From assembly GCF_946479965.1 (NCBI RefSeq), contig NZ_CAMLHX010000021.1:1-60629 (forward strand): a stretch of 60,629 nucleotides of DNA. The letters are read 5' to 3'. Made by a program: the position numbers and the translations under genes. How positions within the stretch are numbered: position 1 is the first letter of the stretch; each line of letters opens with the position of its first letter. Origin of the DNA: an uncultured Mucilaginibacter sp. Its GTDB lineage: Bacteria > Bacteroidota > Bacteroidia > Sphingobacteriales > Sphingobacteriaceae. Below are positions 1 to 8,539 of the stretch, piece by piece. Below the pieces are notes generated by a model. The model worked only from the letters and a program-made list of their open reading frames with translations. It had not been told where the DNA came from and ran no database searches.

Positions 1-321
1 CAAACCCAGTAAACCTAATTCGCCGCCACTGACTACTTTGCTTGTTATATCGAAAAAAATATTTTTAGTGCTTACATCGGCGGCATTGGCAAATTCATGG
101 ATCACCCCTTTTACCGATGCTACAAAAACACGATTAGTACCATCATTTGGCGAGGTTAGCTCTACAGGATTGGCAATAGCGGCAATATTAGGGAACGCCT
201 GCACGATACTATATTTTCCCAGCGGTGGTGGGTTCGTATTCTTGTCATCAGGTTGAGGGCTGTTTGATTTGCAGCTAATTAAAACGCAAACTACTGCCAA
301 TGTTATTCCCGGATACTTCAT
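1..321 (-). CDS. PQQ-dependent sugar dehydrogenase-type lipoprotein (N-terminal part, cut by window edge)
   Basis: Seen: from the ATG at 319-321 the minus strand stays open for 107 codons to the window edge. The protein starts with a short hydrophobic segment and a lipobox ending at Cys17 (VCVLISC), then a Ser/Pro/Asn-rich linker. The mature part has NPVELTSPNDG, RVFVASVKG and VSGGELGLLGL, which fit the first blades of the glucose/sorbosone dehydrogenase beta-propeller family (SGGExGLLGL is a family hallmark). Known: these proteins oxidise sugars or polyols with PQQ in the periplasm or on the outer surface. Inferred: an exported, membrane-anchored sugar oxidoreductase. The substrate cannot be told and most of the protein lies outside the window. 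A second propeller dehydrogenase follows 3 kb away. Confidence 0.8.
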   Translation of the reverse strand, partial: MKYPGITLAVVCVLISCKSNSPQPDDKNTNPPPLGKYSIVQAFPNIAAIANPVELTSPNDGTNRVFVASVKGVIHEFANAADVSTKNIFFDITSKVVSGGELGLLGL

Positions 322-430
322 GGCTATGGTAATTAAATCAATACTACTGATACAACACCACGCAGTTGGCATTGTTTCAATGGGTTAAGCCGTCGCCTGC
401 CGGGGAACTTTAAGAGGTTTAGGAGTACCG

Positions 431-3199
431 TTATTTTATCTCTTTCCCATCCGCATCCAGTTTAATTATTGTGCCATAATTAAGCTCTTTTACACCAGCC
501 TCTATCTTTTTCAGATCGCCAACAATAAGCCATATCATTTCGTTGGGGTGAATATATTTTTTAGAGGCATCATTAAGCTGTTGCTCTGTAAGCGAGCGCA
601 CGGTTGTGGCGTAGTTTTGCCAGTAAGTATCAGGTAATCCGTAGTTAACTATGTATACGGCAGCACTTTCTAATGATTGCAGCGTAGAAAAACGGGCCGG
701 TAAGCGTAAGCTCATATTACGCATAATGCTGTTATACTCCTCGCCTTTAAGAGGATGACTGCCTGCCACATCCTTTATTTCCTTATTCACCTCTATTATG
801 GCTTCTTTAGTTTTATCGGTCTGCACCGGCGCTATAACATAGAAAAGACGCTGACCTTTGCCGGCGGTGATAGTTCCGTTGGTACCGTAGCTCCAGTGTT
901 TATCCAGCCTTAGGTTGCGGTTAAGTCTCGAGGTTGACATCCCCCCGAAATTGCGCATAAAGGTCTCTATTGCTATATCATCAGCTGAGCCACCAGGTAC
1001 AGCAACGTGTGCGGCAACAATAACAGATTGTGTAGCCTCGGGCTTATTGATCAGGTAAACCACCCCGCTCTTTGTTGCGGGTACTGTAGGTATATTTTTA
1101 GCAGGCGCTTTACCATCCTTCCAACCGCCAAGTGCCTCTTCCAATGCCGGAAGTAAGTTAGCCATTGTGACGTTGCCTGTAACTATAAGCGTACTATTGC
1201 TTGGTTTAAACCAGGCATCGTGCCAGGCAATAAGATCTGCACGGGTAAGACTTTTTACTGATTCAGTGTAGCCTGTGCCGGTCATCGGCATGCCGTAAGC
1301 GTGTTGTTTACCGTAGATAAGGGCGGGTAAATTACGGTAGACTATATTATTTGGATCCGTCTTCTCTTCGCCAATGGTAGCCAGGCGTTGATCTTTCAAT
1401 ATCGAAAATTGCTCTGCCGGGAATGCCGGATGTAAAAGCACATCAGCAAATATGCTTAACGATGGTTTTAGATTTTGGGTTAGTGTATTTAGCTGGATAA
1501 CAGACATATCCAACTGACTGCGGGTTGACAGCTGCGCACCCACCTTATCCAATTCGTCGGATATGGCAAAAAGGTTTTTAGTGGCGGTACCTTTATCCAG
1601 CAGATCAAGCGCCAATGATGCAGCGCCCGCCTTTGCCGGAACATCCGACGCAAAACCTGCATTAACTGCAAGCGTAATATTGGCTACCGGTATAGTATTA
1701 CGCTCAAGCAATAAAACAGACAGGCCATTCTTTAATTTAGCCCGCTGCACGGTTGGGAAAGAAACCACCGGTGCGCCTGCCAGTTCAGGTAATGCTTTGC
1801 GGTTTACTCCTGTAGCCGCTGTGTCCATATCCGGATATGGACTTGCAACCATGGTATAATGCGGGCTCAGCAGCCATTTTTGCGCGGCGGCCTTAATGCC
1901 GGCGGGTGTGGCTTTGGCCATTGTCTCCAGTTTATCCAGGTAAGCTGATGGCGTACCGCCATAGGTCATGCTTTTGGCCAGCACGTCCGACTGGCCGCCC
2001 ATGCCACCCATACTTTCTTTAGCTCTTGAAAATGCAGATAACCAGCGGGTTTTGGCTCTTTCATTTTCCTCGACTGTTGGCCCGCGGGTTATCAGATTAT
2101 TAATAGCTGCATCCATCTCCTTCTCGGCCAACGCCGGAGATACACCTTTTTTTACACTTACTGTCACATAAAACAGATTGGAAATTTCACTTTCACCAAC
2201 ATCAGCACTTACCGAACTGGCTAATTGTTTATCATATACCAACCTGCGGCTCAATATACTGCTTTTTGATCCCGACAAAATATCCGCAAACAGCTTCATG
2301 TATTCCATATCTTTTGATCTCCACTCGGGCAGGTGGTATACACGGATCAACACTACTTCGGGTATATGATCCTGCACCGCCTCGCGGATGTTATAAGGCA
2401 ATTTAGGCACCCAACTTTCCATACGGTTTATTGGTGGTACAGCCGGTATGCCTCCATAATATTTAGTTACCAGTTCGAGGCCCTTTTCGGGCGTTATATC
2501 ACCGGCCAGGGATAACACAGCGTTATTAGGGCCATAATATTTTTGATACCAATCCTTTATATCTTCGGGGCTGGCGGCGTTAAGATCGTCCATACTGCCT
2601 ATGGTGCTCCACGAATATGGGTGTTGAGTGGGATATAATTTCTCAGACATGGCCCGGTAAGCCTTGCCCAGCGGCTGGTTCTCGCCCTGGCGCTTTTCGT
2701 TTTGTACCACGCCGCGCTCGCGTTCCAGCATTTCTTTTGAAAGCTTTAAAAATCCCATGCGATCGGCCTCTAAATACAGCGTCCGTTCAAGAGCCGAAAC
2801 GGGTACATCTTCAAAAAAATTGGTACGGTCGCCATTGGTGGTGCCATTGCGGTTATTGGCTCCCACATCGTCCATCGCCTCGCGGAAGCCATGCGGGTAG
2901 TTAATAGAGCCATTAAAAAAGAAATGCTCAAACAAGTGTGCAAAGCCTGTTTTACCCTGCTTTTCGTTTTTTGAGCCCACATGGTACCAAGTGTTTACAG
3001 AAACCACAGGCACGCTATGATCCTCATGAATAATGAGCGTAAGGCCGTTTTTTAGTACATAGAGTTTGTATGGAATAGCATAGCGGCTTTTATCAAAACC
3101 GACTGCTGCGGGAGTATTACTTTTTTTAGTTGATTGCGCATTTATTGTTGTAGCAAAACAAAAAAACACGGCAACGAGGGTTGCAGAAAAGTATTTCAT
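431..3199 (-). CDS. M16 family zinc metalloprotease (pitrilysin/insulinase type), secreted
   Basis: Seen: 922 residues with an N-terminal signal peptide (hydrophobic residues 4-20, probable cut after INA at 21). The inverted zinc motif HxxEH is HLFEH at residues 88-92, and the third ligand is Glu168, exactly 76 residues after the second His as in the M16 family. A second M16-like half begins near residue 480 (KLKNGLSVLLLERN) and lacks HxxEH, as expected for the inactive half of a two-domain enzyme. Known: M16 proteases degrade peptides inside a clam-shaped chamber. Inferred: a periplasmic or envelope peptidase. A TAnnTTTG box lies 30 nt before the ATG. It is probably transcribed alone: the gene to its left points the same way but is separated by 109 nt. 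Confidence 0.93.
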   Translation of the reverse strand: MKYFSATLVAVFFCFATTINAQSTKKSNTPAAVGFDKSRYAIPYKLYVLKNGLTLIIHEDHSVPVVSVNTWYHVGSKNEKQGKTGFAHLFEHFFFNGSINYPHGFREAMDDVGANNRNGTTNGDRTNFFEDVPVSALERTLYLEADRMGFLKLSKEMLERERGVVQNEKRQGENQPLGKAYRAMSEKLYPTQHPYSWSTIGSMDDLNAASPEDIKDWYQKYYGPNNAVLSLAGDITPEKGLELVTKYYGGIPAVPPINRMESWVPKLPYNIREAVQDHIPEVVLIRVYHLPEWRSKDMEYMKLFADILSGSKSSILSRRLVYDKQLASSVSADVGESEISNLFYVTVSVKKGVSPALAEKEMDAAINNLITRGPTVEENERAKTRWLSAFSRAKESMGGMGGQSDVLAKSMTYGGTPSAYLDKLETMAKATPAGIKAAAQKWLLSPHYTMVASPYPDMDTAATGVNRKALPELAGAPVVSFPTVQRAKLKNGLSVLLLERNTIPVANITLAVNAGFASDVPAKAGAASLALDLLDKGTATKNLFAISDELDKVGAQLSTRSQLDMSVIQLNTLTQNLKPSLSIFADVLLHPAFPAEQFSILKDQRLATIGEEKTDPNNIVYRNLPALIYGKQHAYGMPMTGTGYTESVKSLTRADLIAWHDAWFKPSNSTLIVTGNVTMANLLPALEEALGGWKDGKAPAKNIPTVPATKSGVVYLINKPEATQSVIVAAHVAVPGGSADDIAIETFMRNFGGMSTSRLNRNLRLDKHWSYGTNGTITAGKGQRLFYVIAPVQTDKTKEAIIEVNKEIKDVAGSHPLKGEEYNSIMRNMSLRLPARFSTLQSLESAAVYIVNYGLPDTYWQNYATTVRSLTEQQLNDASKKYIHPNEMIWLIVGDLKKIEAGVKELNYGTIIKLDADGKEIK

Positions 3200-3229
3200 A
3201 ATAAGATCAGTTGTAAGTATCGTAAATTA

Positions 3230-3237
3230 CAAAAATA
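3230..3237 (-). promoter_or_regulatory. -7 box (TATTTTTG) for the M16 protease gene
   Basis: Read on the minus strand this is TATTTTTG, a perfect match to the Bacteroidota -7 consensus TAnnTTTG, ending 30 nt before the ATG at 3199. I see no convincing -33 TTTG at the usual spacing. Confidence 0.5.
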
Positions 3238-3312
3238 TAACGAGGTGTGAAATCACCTATTCAAAAAACATTAACCCTTATAGATCTGGTATTTTACAAG
3301 ATCGCCAAACCC

Positions 3313-4563
3313 TTATCTCCCGGTGTATGAAATTTTAATAATAGCTCCCTTAACATCATCAGCGACATACAATGATCCGTCGGGTCCCTGGGCCAGACCC
3401 GTTGGGCGGTACTTAATCGGGCCTGCAGGCTTCTCTAAATCTACACCGGCAAAATTATCAGCAAAAATCTCCCAATCGCCGGCGGGTTTGCCATTTTTAA
3501 ATGGTACAAAGGCCACAAAATATCCTTTATTTAATACTGACGATTTACTATGTAAAGCTACAAAGGCACCATTCTTATATCTCGCCGGGAATTGATTACC
3601 TGTGTAAAACAGCAAATCGTTAGGCGCCAGATGTGCCGGGAAAGCAACCACAGGGTTGATATATTTATTATCAACTGTTATTTTACCGTCACCGCCATAT
3701 TCAGGAGTCAACATCTTCTTTTTTTGGATAGGATCATAATATACAAAGGGCCAGCCCGCATCTGCCCCTTCATCCAGTTCATACAATGTTTCGGCAGGCA
3801 ACTCTGCGTTTTGCTGAGCAGTAAAATATTGCGGAAATCTATCATCCAAATTGGCGCGGCCATGCTGGGTTGCAAATACCGACCTGGTGCTACTGTTCCA
3901 TTCAATACCGATAGCGCTTTTTATTCCTTTTGCATAATGTACCGCATCGGCATAAGTTTGGTTAAGTTTATCAGCTTTAAACTTCCAAACCCCTCCTATT
4001 GAGTCTAAAAGAGGACAACCGGGAATGCCCTTTTTAGTGTCATTTTCCCTGCACTCCTCAGTGTAGGAACCAATGGCTACATACAAATTGTTCTGATCAT
4101 CTAATGCGATAGATTTGGTATTACCGGTTTTCCTTGCTACCAACCCCTGAACAATTGTTTCCGGTTTATCAGGGTTTATTACTTCGCTTTTATCATTCAA
4201 CTTATACCTGAATACACCGGTGTTTGAAGCCGAATACAAATATCCGTTATGTATCTTTATGCCTGTACCGGGGTAATTTGCAAATCCGAGTTTTGTATCC
4301 ATCCGCCCGTCATTGTTGCCATCGCTTAAAAAGTAAACCCCGCTGCCGCTTTTTACTGAATACATTTTCACATAAACATCCCCTTTGTCAGTAACCGCTA
4401 TATGCCTTATGGTGCCTAAAGAATCGGCAACAATGTTGGCAGAAAAACCAACCGGAAGTCTCAGATCAGCTTTATAATCAGTTAAGTTTAACACAACCGA
4501 AAATGCAGTTAAACCTGCTGCCGTTAATAAAAGGCCGGCCGCATAAAGGAAAGTTCTATTCAT
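3313..4563 (-). CDS. Beta-propeller (glucose/sorbosone dehydrogenase-like) secreted oxidoreductase
   Basis: Seen: 416 residues from the start chosen here (MNRTFLYAAG). A longer ORF starts at 4587, but a -7 box at 4590-4597 places transcription start at about the 4587 ATG, so the internal start, which also begins the signal/anchor segment (residues 4-22), is preferred. Propeller-type repeats include RHIAVTDKGDVYV, SIALDDQNNLYVAIG and, near the C-terminus, GLAQGPDGSLYVAD. Known: such proteins are usually annotated as sorbosone or PQQ-dependent sugar dehydrogenases. Inferred: periplasmic oxidation of a sugar or polyol. Unlike the edge gene it has no lipobox. Cofactor ligands could not be assigned by eye, so enzymatic activity is family-level only. 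Confidence 0.82.
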   Translation of the reverse strand: MNRTFLYAAGLLLTAAGLTAFSVVLNLTDYKADLRLPVGFSANIVADSLGTIRHIAVTDKGDVYVKMYSVKSGSGVYFLSDGNNDGRMDTKLGFANYPGTGIKIHNGYLYSASNTGVFRYKLNDKSEVINPDKPETIVQGLVARKTGNTKSIALDDQNNLYVAIGSYTEECRENDTKKGIPGCPLLDSIGGVWKFKADKLNQTYADAVHYAKGIKSAIGIEWNSSTRSVFATQHGRANLDDRFPQYFTAQQNAELPAETLYELDEGADAGWPFVYYDPIQKKKMLTPEYGGDGKITVDNKYINPVVAFPAHLAPNDLLFYTGNQFPARYKNGAFVALHSKSSVLNKGYFVAFVPFKNGKPAGDWEIFADNFAGVDLEKPAGPIKYRPTGLAQGPDGSLYVADDVKGAIIKISYTGR

Positions 4564-4589
4564 GATATTGTTGTAGGTTTTTAACAAAC

Positions 4590-4597
4590 CAAAGCTA
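4590..4597 (-). promoter_or_regulatory. -7 box (TAGCTTTG) for the propeller dehydrogenase gene
   Basis: The minus strand reads TAGCTTTG, a perfect TAnnTTTG match, 26 nt upstream of the ATG at 4563. Its position argues against the longer ORF start at 4587. Confidence 0.5.
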
Positions 4598-4680
4598 CTA
4601 AATAAATAGTTTCCGTTTTAGAATAGTTTTTTCCGGTAGCGTCTCCTAATGTCTTTTTAGAGGGACTACGGGTACGGAAG

Positions 4681-5283
4681 CTATGACCACACTTTTAAGA
4701 TCTTTCCATTTACAGCGCCTTCTACGCTAAGAATATATGCGTTAACGAGTTTGTTCATAGGAACAAGATTATAGCCCGGAAAAAGATGTCCATACCGTTC
4801 CTTACTATCCTCCACTAACCCCGGGCTTACCGCGTTAATTCTCTTGTCATCTTTTAATTCCTGCGAAGCAGCTAATACAAAGCTGTCAATAGCTCCATTG
4901 ATCATGGCTACAGCTGCACCGTTTTTGGCAGGATGAACTGCAGCTATACCTGTTGTTAATGTAATTGAGCCTTCCGGGTTTAAATAATCCTTACCTAATA
5001 AAACCAGGTTTATTTGCCCCAACAATTTGCCGTGTATTCCAGGCATTATATCTGTTTCTGTCATTTCATAAAAGCTACCATAGTAACCGGTTCCGGCTGT
5101 GCAGATGATACTATCTACTTTGCCAACTTTTTTAAACATATCAGCAACAGATGAAGATGATGCTATATCTACAATAACATCACCAGCATTTCTACCACCA
5201 ATAATTATTTCATGTTTTCCGGACAAACCTTCAACCACTCTTTTTCCAATAGTACCATTACCACCAATTGCCAAAATTTTCAT
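4681..5283 (-). CDS. SDR-like NAD(P)-binding protein without the YxxxK motif
   Basis: Seen: 200 residues from the ATG at 5283 (MKILAIGGNG); the ORF runs 6 codons longer, but a -7 box at 5299-5306 makes the upstream ATG unlikely. The Rossmann motif GGNGTIG sits at residues 7-13. The usual SDR Tyr-x-x-x-Lys is absent; in its place is the stretch KNGAAVAMINGAIDSFV, followed by INAVSPGLVEDS. Known: a subgroup of short SDRs has this Asn-Gly-Ala arrangement instead of YxxxK. Inferred: a small oxidoreductase of unknown substrate. The AraC regulator 57 nt upstream points the same way, so the two may be co-regulated, with the SDR also having its own promoter. Confidence 0.78.
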   Translation of the reverse strand: MKILAIGGNGTIGKRVVEGLSGKHEIIIGGRNAGDVIVDIASSSSVADMFKKVGKVDSIICTAGTGYYGSFYEMTETDIMPGIHGKLLGQINLVLLGKDYLNPEGSITLTTGIAAVHPAKNGAAVAMINGAIDSFVLAASQELKDDKRINAVSPGLVEDSKERYGHLFPGYNLVPMNKLVNAYILSVEGAVNGKILKVWS

Positions 5284-5298
5284 AAGCTTTTTTTTAAG

Positions 5299-5306
5299 CA
5301 AAAATA
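5299..5306 (-). promoter_or_regulatory. -7 box (TATTTTTG) for the SDR-like gene
   Basis: The minus strand reads TATTTTTG (perfect TAnnTTTG), 15 nt before the ATG at 5283, so the transcript would have a leader of only about 10 nt. Confidence 0.45.
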
Positions 5307-5340
5307 TGCAGCATGCGTATGGTGTAATAGCACAAAAAGC

Positions 5341-6243
5341 TCATTCAATGTCAATAATGGCTCTTATTGCCTGTGGGGTTACGCCATACTGCTGCTTAAA
5401 TGCCCGGATGAAATAGGACGCACTTTCAAATGAGCACTCGCGTGCTATCTCAGTAACCGGCTTGCTCGTATTTTGCAATAACATATGGCCATGTTTTAAC
5501 CGTTGCTTATTAATATATAACCTGGGCGATGAATTATATTCTTTTTTAAAATCTCTTTTAAAAGCGGCAAGGCTGCGGTTACATAGTTTGGCAAGTTCGC
5601 TGATAGTAACGGGTTGTAAGATATTTTCTTCAATAACAGATCTCAGATCCTTTGGATCCCTGCTAACTGCGGCGCGGATAAAGGCGTCCATTTCGGGTTG
5701 GAACCCTGTTAAAGCCAGTAAGGTAAGAATCTCCCTTTGTTTAAGTTCAATTAACTGTTTGTATTCAAATAAACGATGATTAAAATAGCTACGGAATTGC
5801 GCTTTGAAATCTTGAACAAAGTTATTGGCTGGTAACACAACCCAAGGTTCGCTTGCTTCTTTTGCTTTTGGTTGATCAGGTTTAATGAAAGATCGTAAAA
5901 TAGGTTCAGGTAAAAAGATCATCACTGCTTCAAAGTTTAAACCTTCCTCAATATATTCGGCCATTACATAGATCCCTTTTTTTAAAAGGAAAACGCTATT
6001 AGACGTAATACTTAGCGTATGCTCTGCAAAGTGTAATAACTTTACTCCATTAATTACAAAAAGTAACGTATGTTCTGTTAAGAACACAGTACGCTTTCCT
6101 GCTTTAGATTCGATTTTTAATTTAGCGAAGGTTTCTGCGTCTGTCGCTAAAAAGGTAGGATCGTTTACAGGAGGTATGTCTGGTGGAAAACGATATAGCA
6201 CAATAAATATTTTTATTAAATCGCTATCAAAATTAATAAACAA
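5341..6243 (-). CDS. AraC-family transcriptional regulator
   Basis: Seen: 300 residues. The C-terminal third carries the two AraC helix-turn-helix units: the first around ISELAKLCNRSLAAFKRDF, the second around VTEIARECSFESASYFIRAF, followed by the typical GVTPQAIR ending. The N-terminal 190 residues resemble a cupin-like sensing domain but have no motif I can name. Inferred: it regulates the neighbouring SDR-like gene and possibly the NmrA-like and monooxygenase genes, all on the same strand. The ligand is unknown. Confidence 0.88.
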   Translation of the reverse strand: MFINFDSDLIKIFIVLYRFPPDIPPVNDPTFLATDAETFAKLKIESKAGKRTVFLTEHTLLFVINGVKLLHFAEHTLSITSNSVFLLKKGIYVMAEYIEEGLNFEAVMIFLPEPILRSFIKPDQPKAKEASEPWVVLPANNFVQDFKAQFRSYFNHRLFEYKQLIELKQREILTLLALTGFQPEMDAFIRAAVSRDPKDLRSVIEENILQPVTISELAKLCNRSLAAFKRDFKKEYNSSPRLYINKQRLKHGHMLLQNTSKPVTEIARECSFESASYFIRAFKQQYGVTPQAIRAIIDIE

Positions 6244-6360
6244 TAAATACCGGGAGAGAAAAAGTGGCCCATCAATGTGTGATTACCCATGATTTATTCA
6301 ACGTTGTGTGCTAGTGGTGCGGTGACAACACCGACCATAGGCTGAATGGAAGCCCGTTTT

Positions 6361-7014
6361 TTACTTCTCGGATATTACTATCGCATGCCTTGAATAAGAT
6401 GTGTTGCTTAATAGTTGAACAAAAAACGCTCCTGTATTTTTTCGGCTAACCATCATTTTAGGTTTAGGGCTATTATTTTGGCTTACCTGAACCTGCTTTT
6501 CTTTTGTTGAGTTAGTTAGCCCTACCGGCCTTACAATGGTAAAATCAAGTTTCGATTGGCGGAGCAATAACTCCTGCCTTTCATGATCCAGATAAGCTAC
6601 ACCTATATTACTGTAGTCAATAAGCCATCTAAACCATGTGGGTATGTCTTTCTTGGTTTCGTGTACGCCCCAGGCAGAACATACAACTACCTTTTTTATG
6701 CCTGCTTCTTCTGCAACCGCTATTATATTTGCCATTGCATCAGATAAAAATGTTTTAGGCGTTCTTAGCTTTGCCCACGGAAAGTCTGATGTTCTGGAAA
6801 TGTTAAGCATACTGATTATTGCTTCACAGCCTTGCATTGCGTGTTTTAGAATAGTTTTATTGATATCGTCGCTCTCAAAAACATGCAATTGCCCGTTATT
6901 ATTAAGTTTGGTTTTATCGCGCACTACAGCATTCACCACATGGCCCGCTTTTAATAAATGTGTCAATACATGTTTACCGGTTCGCCCTGTTGCTCCTAAA
7001 AGAAGTACTCGCAT
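6361..7014 (-). CDS. NmrA-like NAD(P)-binding protein (atypical SDR)
   Basis: Seen: 217 residues starting with LLLGATGRTGKHVLTHLLKA, the GxTGxxG Rossmann fingerprint (residues 7-13). A conserved VVVCSAWGVHETK segment and IVRPVGLTNSTK fit the NmrA/NAD(P)H-binding family. There is no YxxxK. Known: members act as redox sensors, quinone reductases or isomerases. Inferred: a cytosolic redox-related protein in an accessory cluster with a FAD monooxygenase. Upstream, 143 nt separate it from the monooxygenase gene on the same strand, and no -7 box is obvious there. Confidence 0.8.
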   Translation of the reverse strand: MRVLLLGATGRTGKHVLTHLLKAGHVVNAVVRDKTKLNNNGQLHVFESDDINKTILKHAMQGCEAIISMLNISRTSDFPWAKLRTPKTFLSDAMANIIAVAEEAGIKKVVVCSAWGVHETKKDIPTWFRWLIDYSNIGVAYLDHERQELLLRQSKLDFTIVRPVGLTNSTKEKQVQVSQNNSPKPKMMVSRKNTGAFFVQLLSNTSYSRHAIVISEK

Positions 7015-7157
7015 GTTCTTTTGATTTTGTGTGATTTATAGGCCATGTTGCTAATGTACACAATATCGCTAATGGGCACCTGCTTTTGTTGCTGGCCATA
7101 AGATAAAACAACGGCGGGCGCGTAGAAGACCAACAAGGCACAACAAAGGCTTTCACT

Positions 7158-8456
7158 TTATTCAATTTCCCACCACTCTTCCAAAAAGGTAAGCTTCCTT
7201 ATAAATTTATAACGCTGAGCTAACTTAAACCATACTCTGCTCATCCTTCGGCCGGTTTTATTTTCCTCAATCGCATTATACGTAAATTTCAAGGCCTTGT
7301 TAACTGCTGTAAAGCCACGATGCAACATTATTTTTTCATACTCACCTATTTGCATACGTAAATCCTTACCACGTTTAATACTATTATAAATGCGCTTTTC
7401 TAAAACGGCTGCGTCATGCAGGGCCATGTTGGCACCCATCCCCTGGAGCGGCGTCATGTTATGAATTGCATCTCCCAAAAGGGTTACCCGGCCGGTTGTC
7501 CAGGGTTTTACCGGTAACATCGTTTTCAGGGAAATCATATTTAGGCTATCAGTATGAGCAAGAGAAATTAGCTTGTGAAAGCCTTCATCCCAGCCCTTTG
7601 TCTTTTCAAGAACGAGCCCCTTCAAATCTGTTGTATTTTGGTTTTCAAACTCCTTCTTGTGTGCAATAAACGACCAAAGCACATAATTCTGATCATCATT
7701 CAAAAACATCGCGACATCCATCGAAGCCTTTTCAGCGGTCCTGGCAAGGGCGTCTCCGGAATTTTTCATTTTCTTAGAGCGATCAAACGGAGAGCTAAAA
7801 AGGAAATATTTATCAAGCGGCATCACCACATTCATTCGTTCCTGAAGCAGTCCGGGTATAGCGGCCCGATTGGCTTCGGTAAGCATTGTTCGCCCGGCAA
7901 TAGCAATAGCATCAGTTTCTATCCTTTGTGCGTGCGGCAGCAGTTGCTTTCTGACTTTTGAATTCGCTCCATCGGCGCCTATAACCAGGTCGGCGTTAAA
8001 AACGCTTCCATTCCCTGCATAAACCCTCACTCCTTCGCCGGGTATTTCTTCAAAACGATCAAATGTGTTTCCAAACACTATTGAATCTTCGATACCATTC
8101 ATCAAAATTTCCCTCAGAAAAATTCTGCTGATAGCATATTGCAACTCATGTGCTTTTGTGCTTCCACCGGTCATCATTCCATTATCAGCCTTAACCAACA
8201 ACTCCATCTTTTCCGTCAAAAAACCGATGCCGTCCTTTTTATCTGCCGTGGCTGCTAAAAAAGCTTCCCATAAATGCTCCGGCAAGCATTGAAACAAAGC
8301 TCTGCTTCCAATCGGATTTATGTTAATTCTATAGCCCTGCAGCCAACTATCAGGGTCAGGGTTTCGCTCCCAAATGGTAAATTGCATTCCGTGTTTTTTC
8401 AGTGCCTGGGCCAGGCAAAGGCCTCCTATTCCGGCGCCAATTATTAATATCCGCAT
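7158..8456 (-). CDS. Class A FAD-dependent monooxygenase (aromatic hydroxylase/TetX-like)
   Basis: Seen: 432 residues from the ATG at 8456; the ORF extends 33 codons upstream, but those residues do not look like protein and would cross the divergent promoter. The FAD-binding GxGxxG is IGAGIGGLCLAQAL near residue 6, the DG motif is VIGADGANSKVRKQL, and the GD motif is TLLGDAIHNMTPLQGMGAN. This order defines flavoprotein aromatic hydroxylases. Known: relatives hydroxylate aromatics or inactivate antibiotics such as tetracycline. Inferred: xenobiotic or secondary-metabolite oxidation; the substrate cannot be told. Head-to-head with a MarR regulator 83 nt away, a common arrangement for inducible detoxification. 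Confidence 0.88.
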   Translation of the reverse strand: MRILIIGAGIGGLCLAQALKKHGMQFTIWERNPDPDSWLQGYRININPIGSRALFQCLPEHLWEAFLAATADKKDGIGFLTEKMELLVKADNGMMTGGSTKAHELQYAISRIFLREILMNGIEDSIVFGNTFDRFEEIPGEGVRVYAGNGSVFNADLVIGADGANSKVRKQLLPHAQRIETDAIAIAGRTMLTEANRAAIPGLLQERMNVVMPLDKYFLFSSPFDRSKKMKNSGDALARTAEKASMDVAMFLNDDQNYVLWSFIAHKKEFENQNTTDLKGLVLEKTKGWDEGFHKLISLAHTDSLNMISLKTMLPVKPWTTGRVTLLGDAIHNMTPLQGMGANMALHDAAVLEKRIYNSIKRGKDLRMQIGEYEKIMLHRGFTAVNKALKFTYNAIEENKTGRRMSRVWFKLAQRYKFIRKLTFLEEWWEIE

Positions 8457-8485
8457 AATGTTTTTCGATAAATCTAAAATGCCGC

Positions 8486-8498
8486 ACAATAATATTGT
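8486..8498. promoter_or_regulatory. Candidate MarR operator in the divergent promoter
   Basis: The sequence ACAATAATATTGT (5-bp arms ACAAT/ATTGT, 3-nt spacer) lies in the 83-nt gap between the monooxygenase (minus) and the MarR gene (plus). Dyads of this size are typical of MarR-family sites. Inference only. Confidence 0.4.
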
Positions 8499-8539
8499 AC
8501 GAAATGTTATATAATTACACAAATAAAATATCGAAACCG

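Noticed and set aside
38..256. 72-codon plus-strand frame at the left edge
   Set aside because: Antisense to the truncated sugar dehydrogenase lipoprotein, whose lipobox and SGGExGLLGL motif are convincing.
3592..4002. 136-codon plus-strand frame inside the propeller dehydrogenase gene
   Set aside because: Antisense to a conserved coding region, with no family features or promoter.
7015..7157. Open frame continuing after the FAD monooxygenase stop, with a vague resemblance to a LytTR-type segment
   Set aside because: About 45 codons without a start, no firm motif; chance openness is likely.
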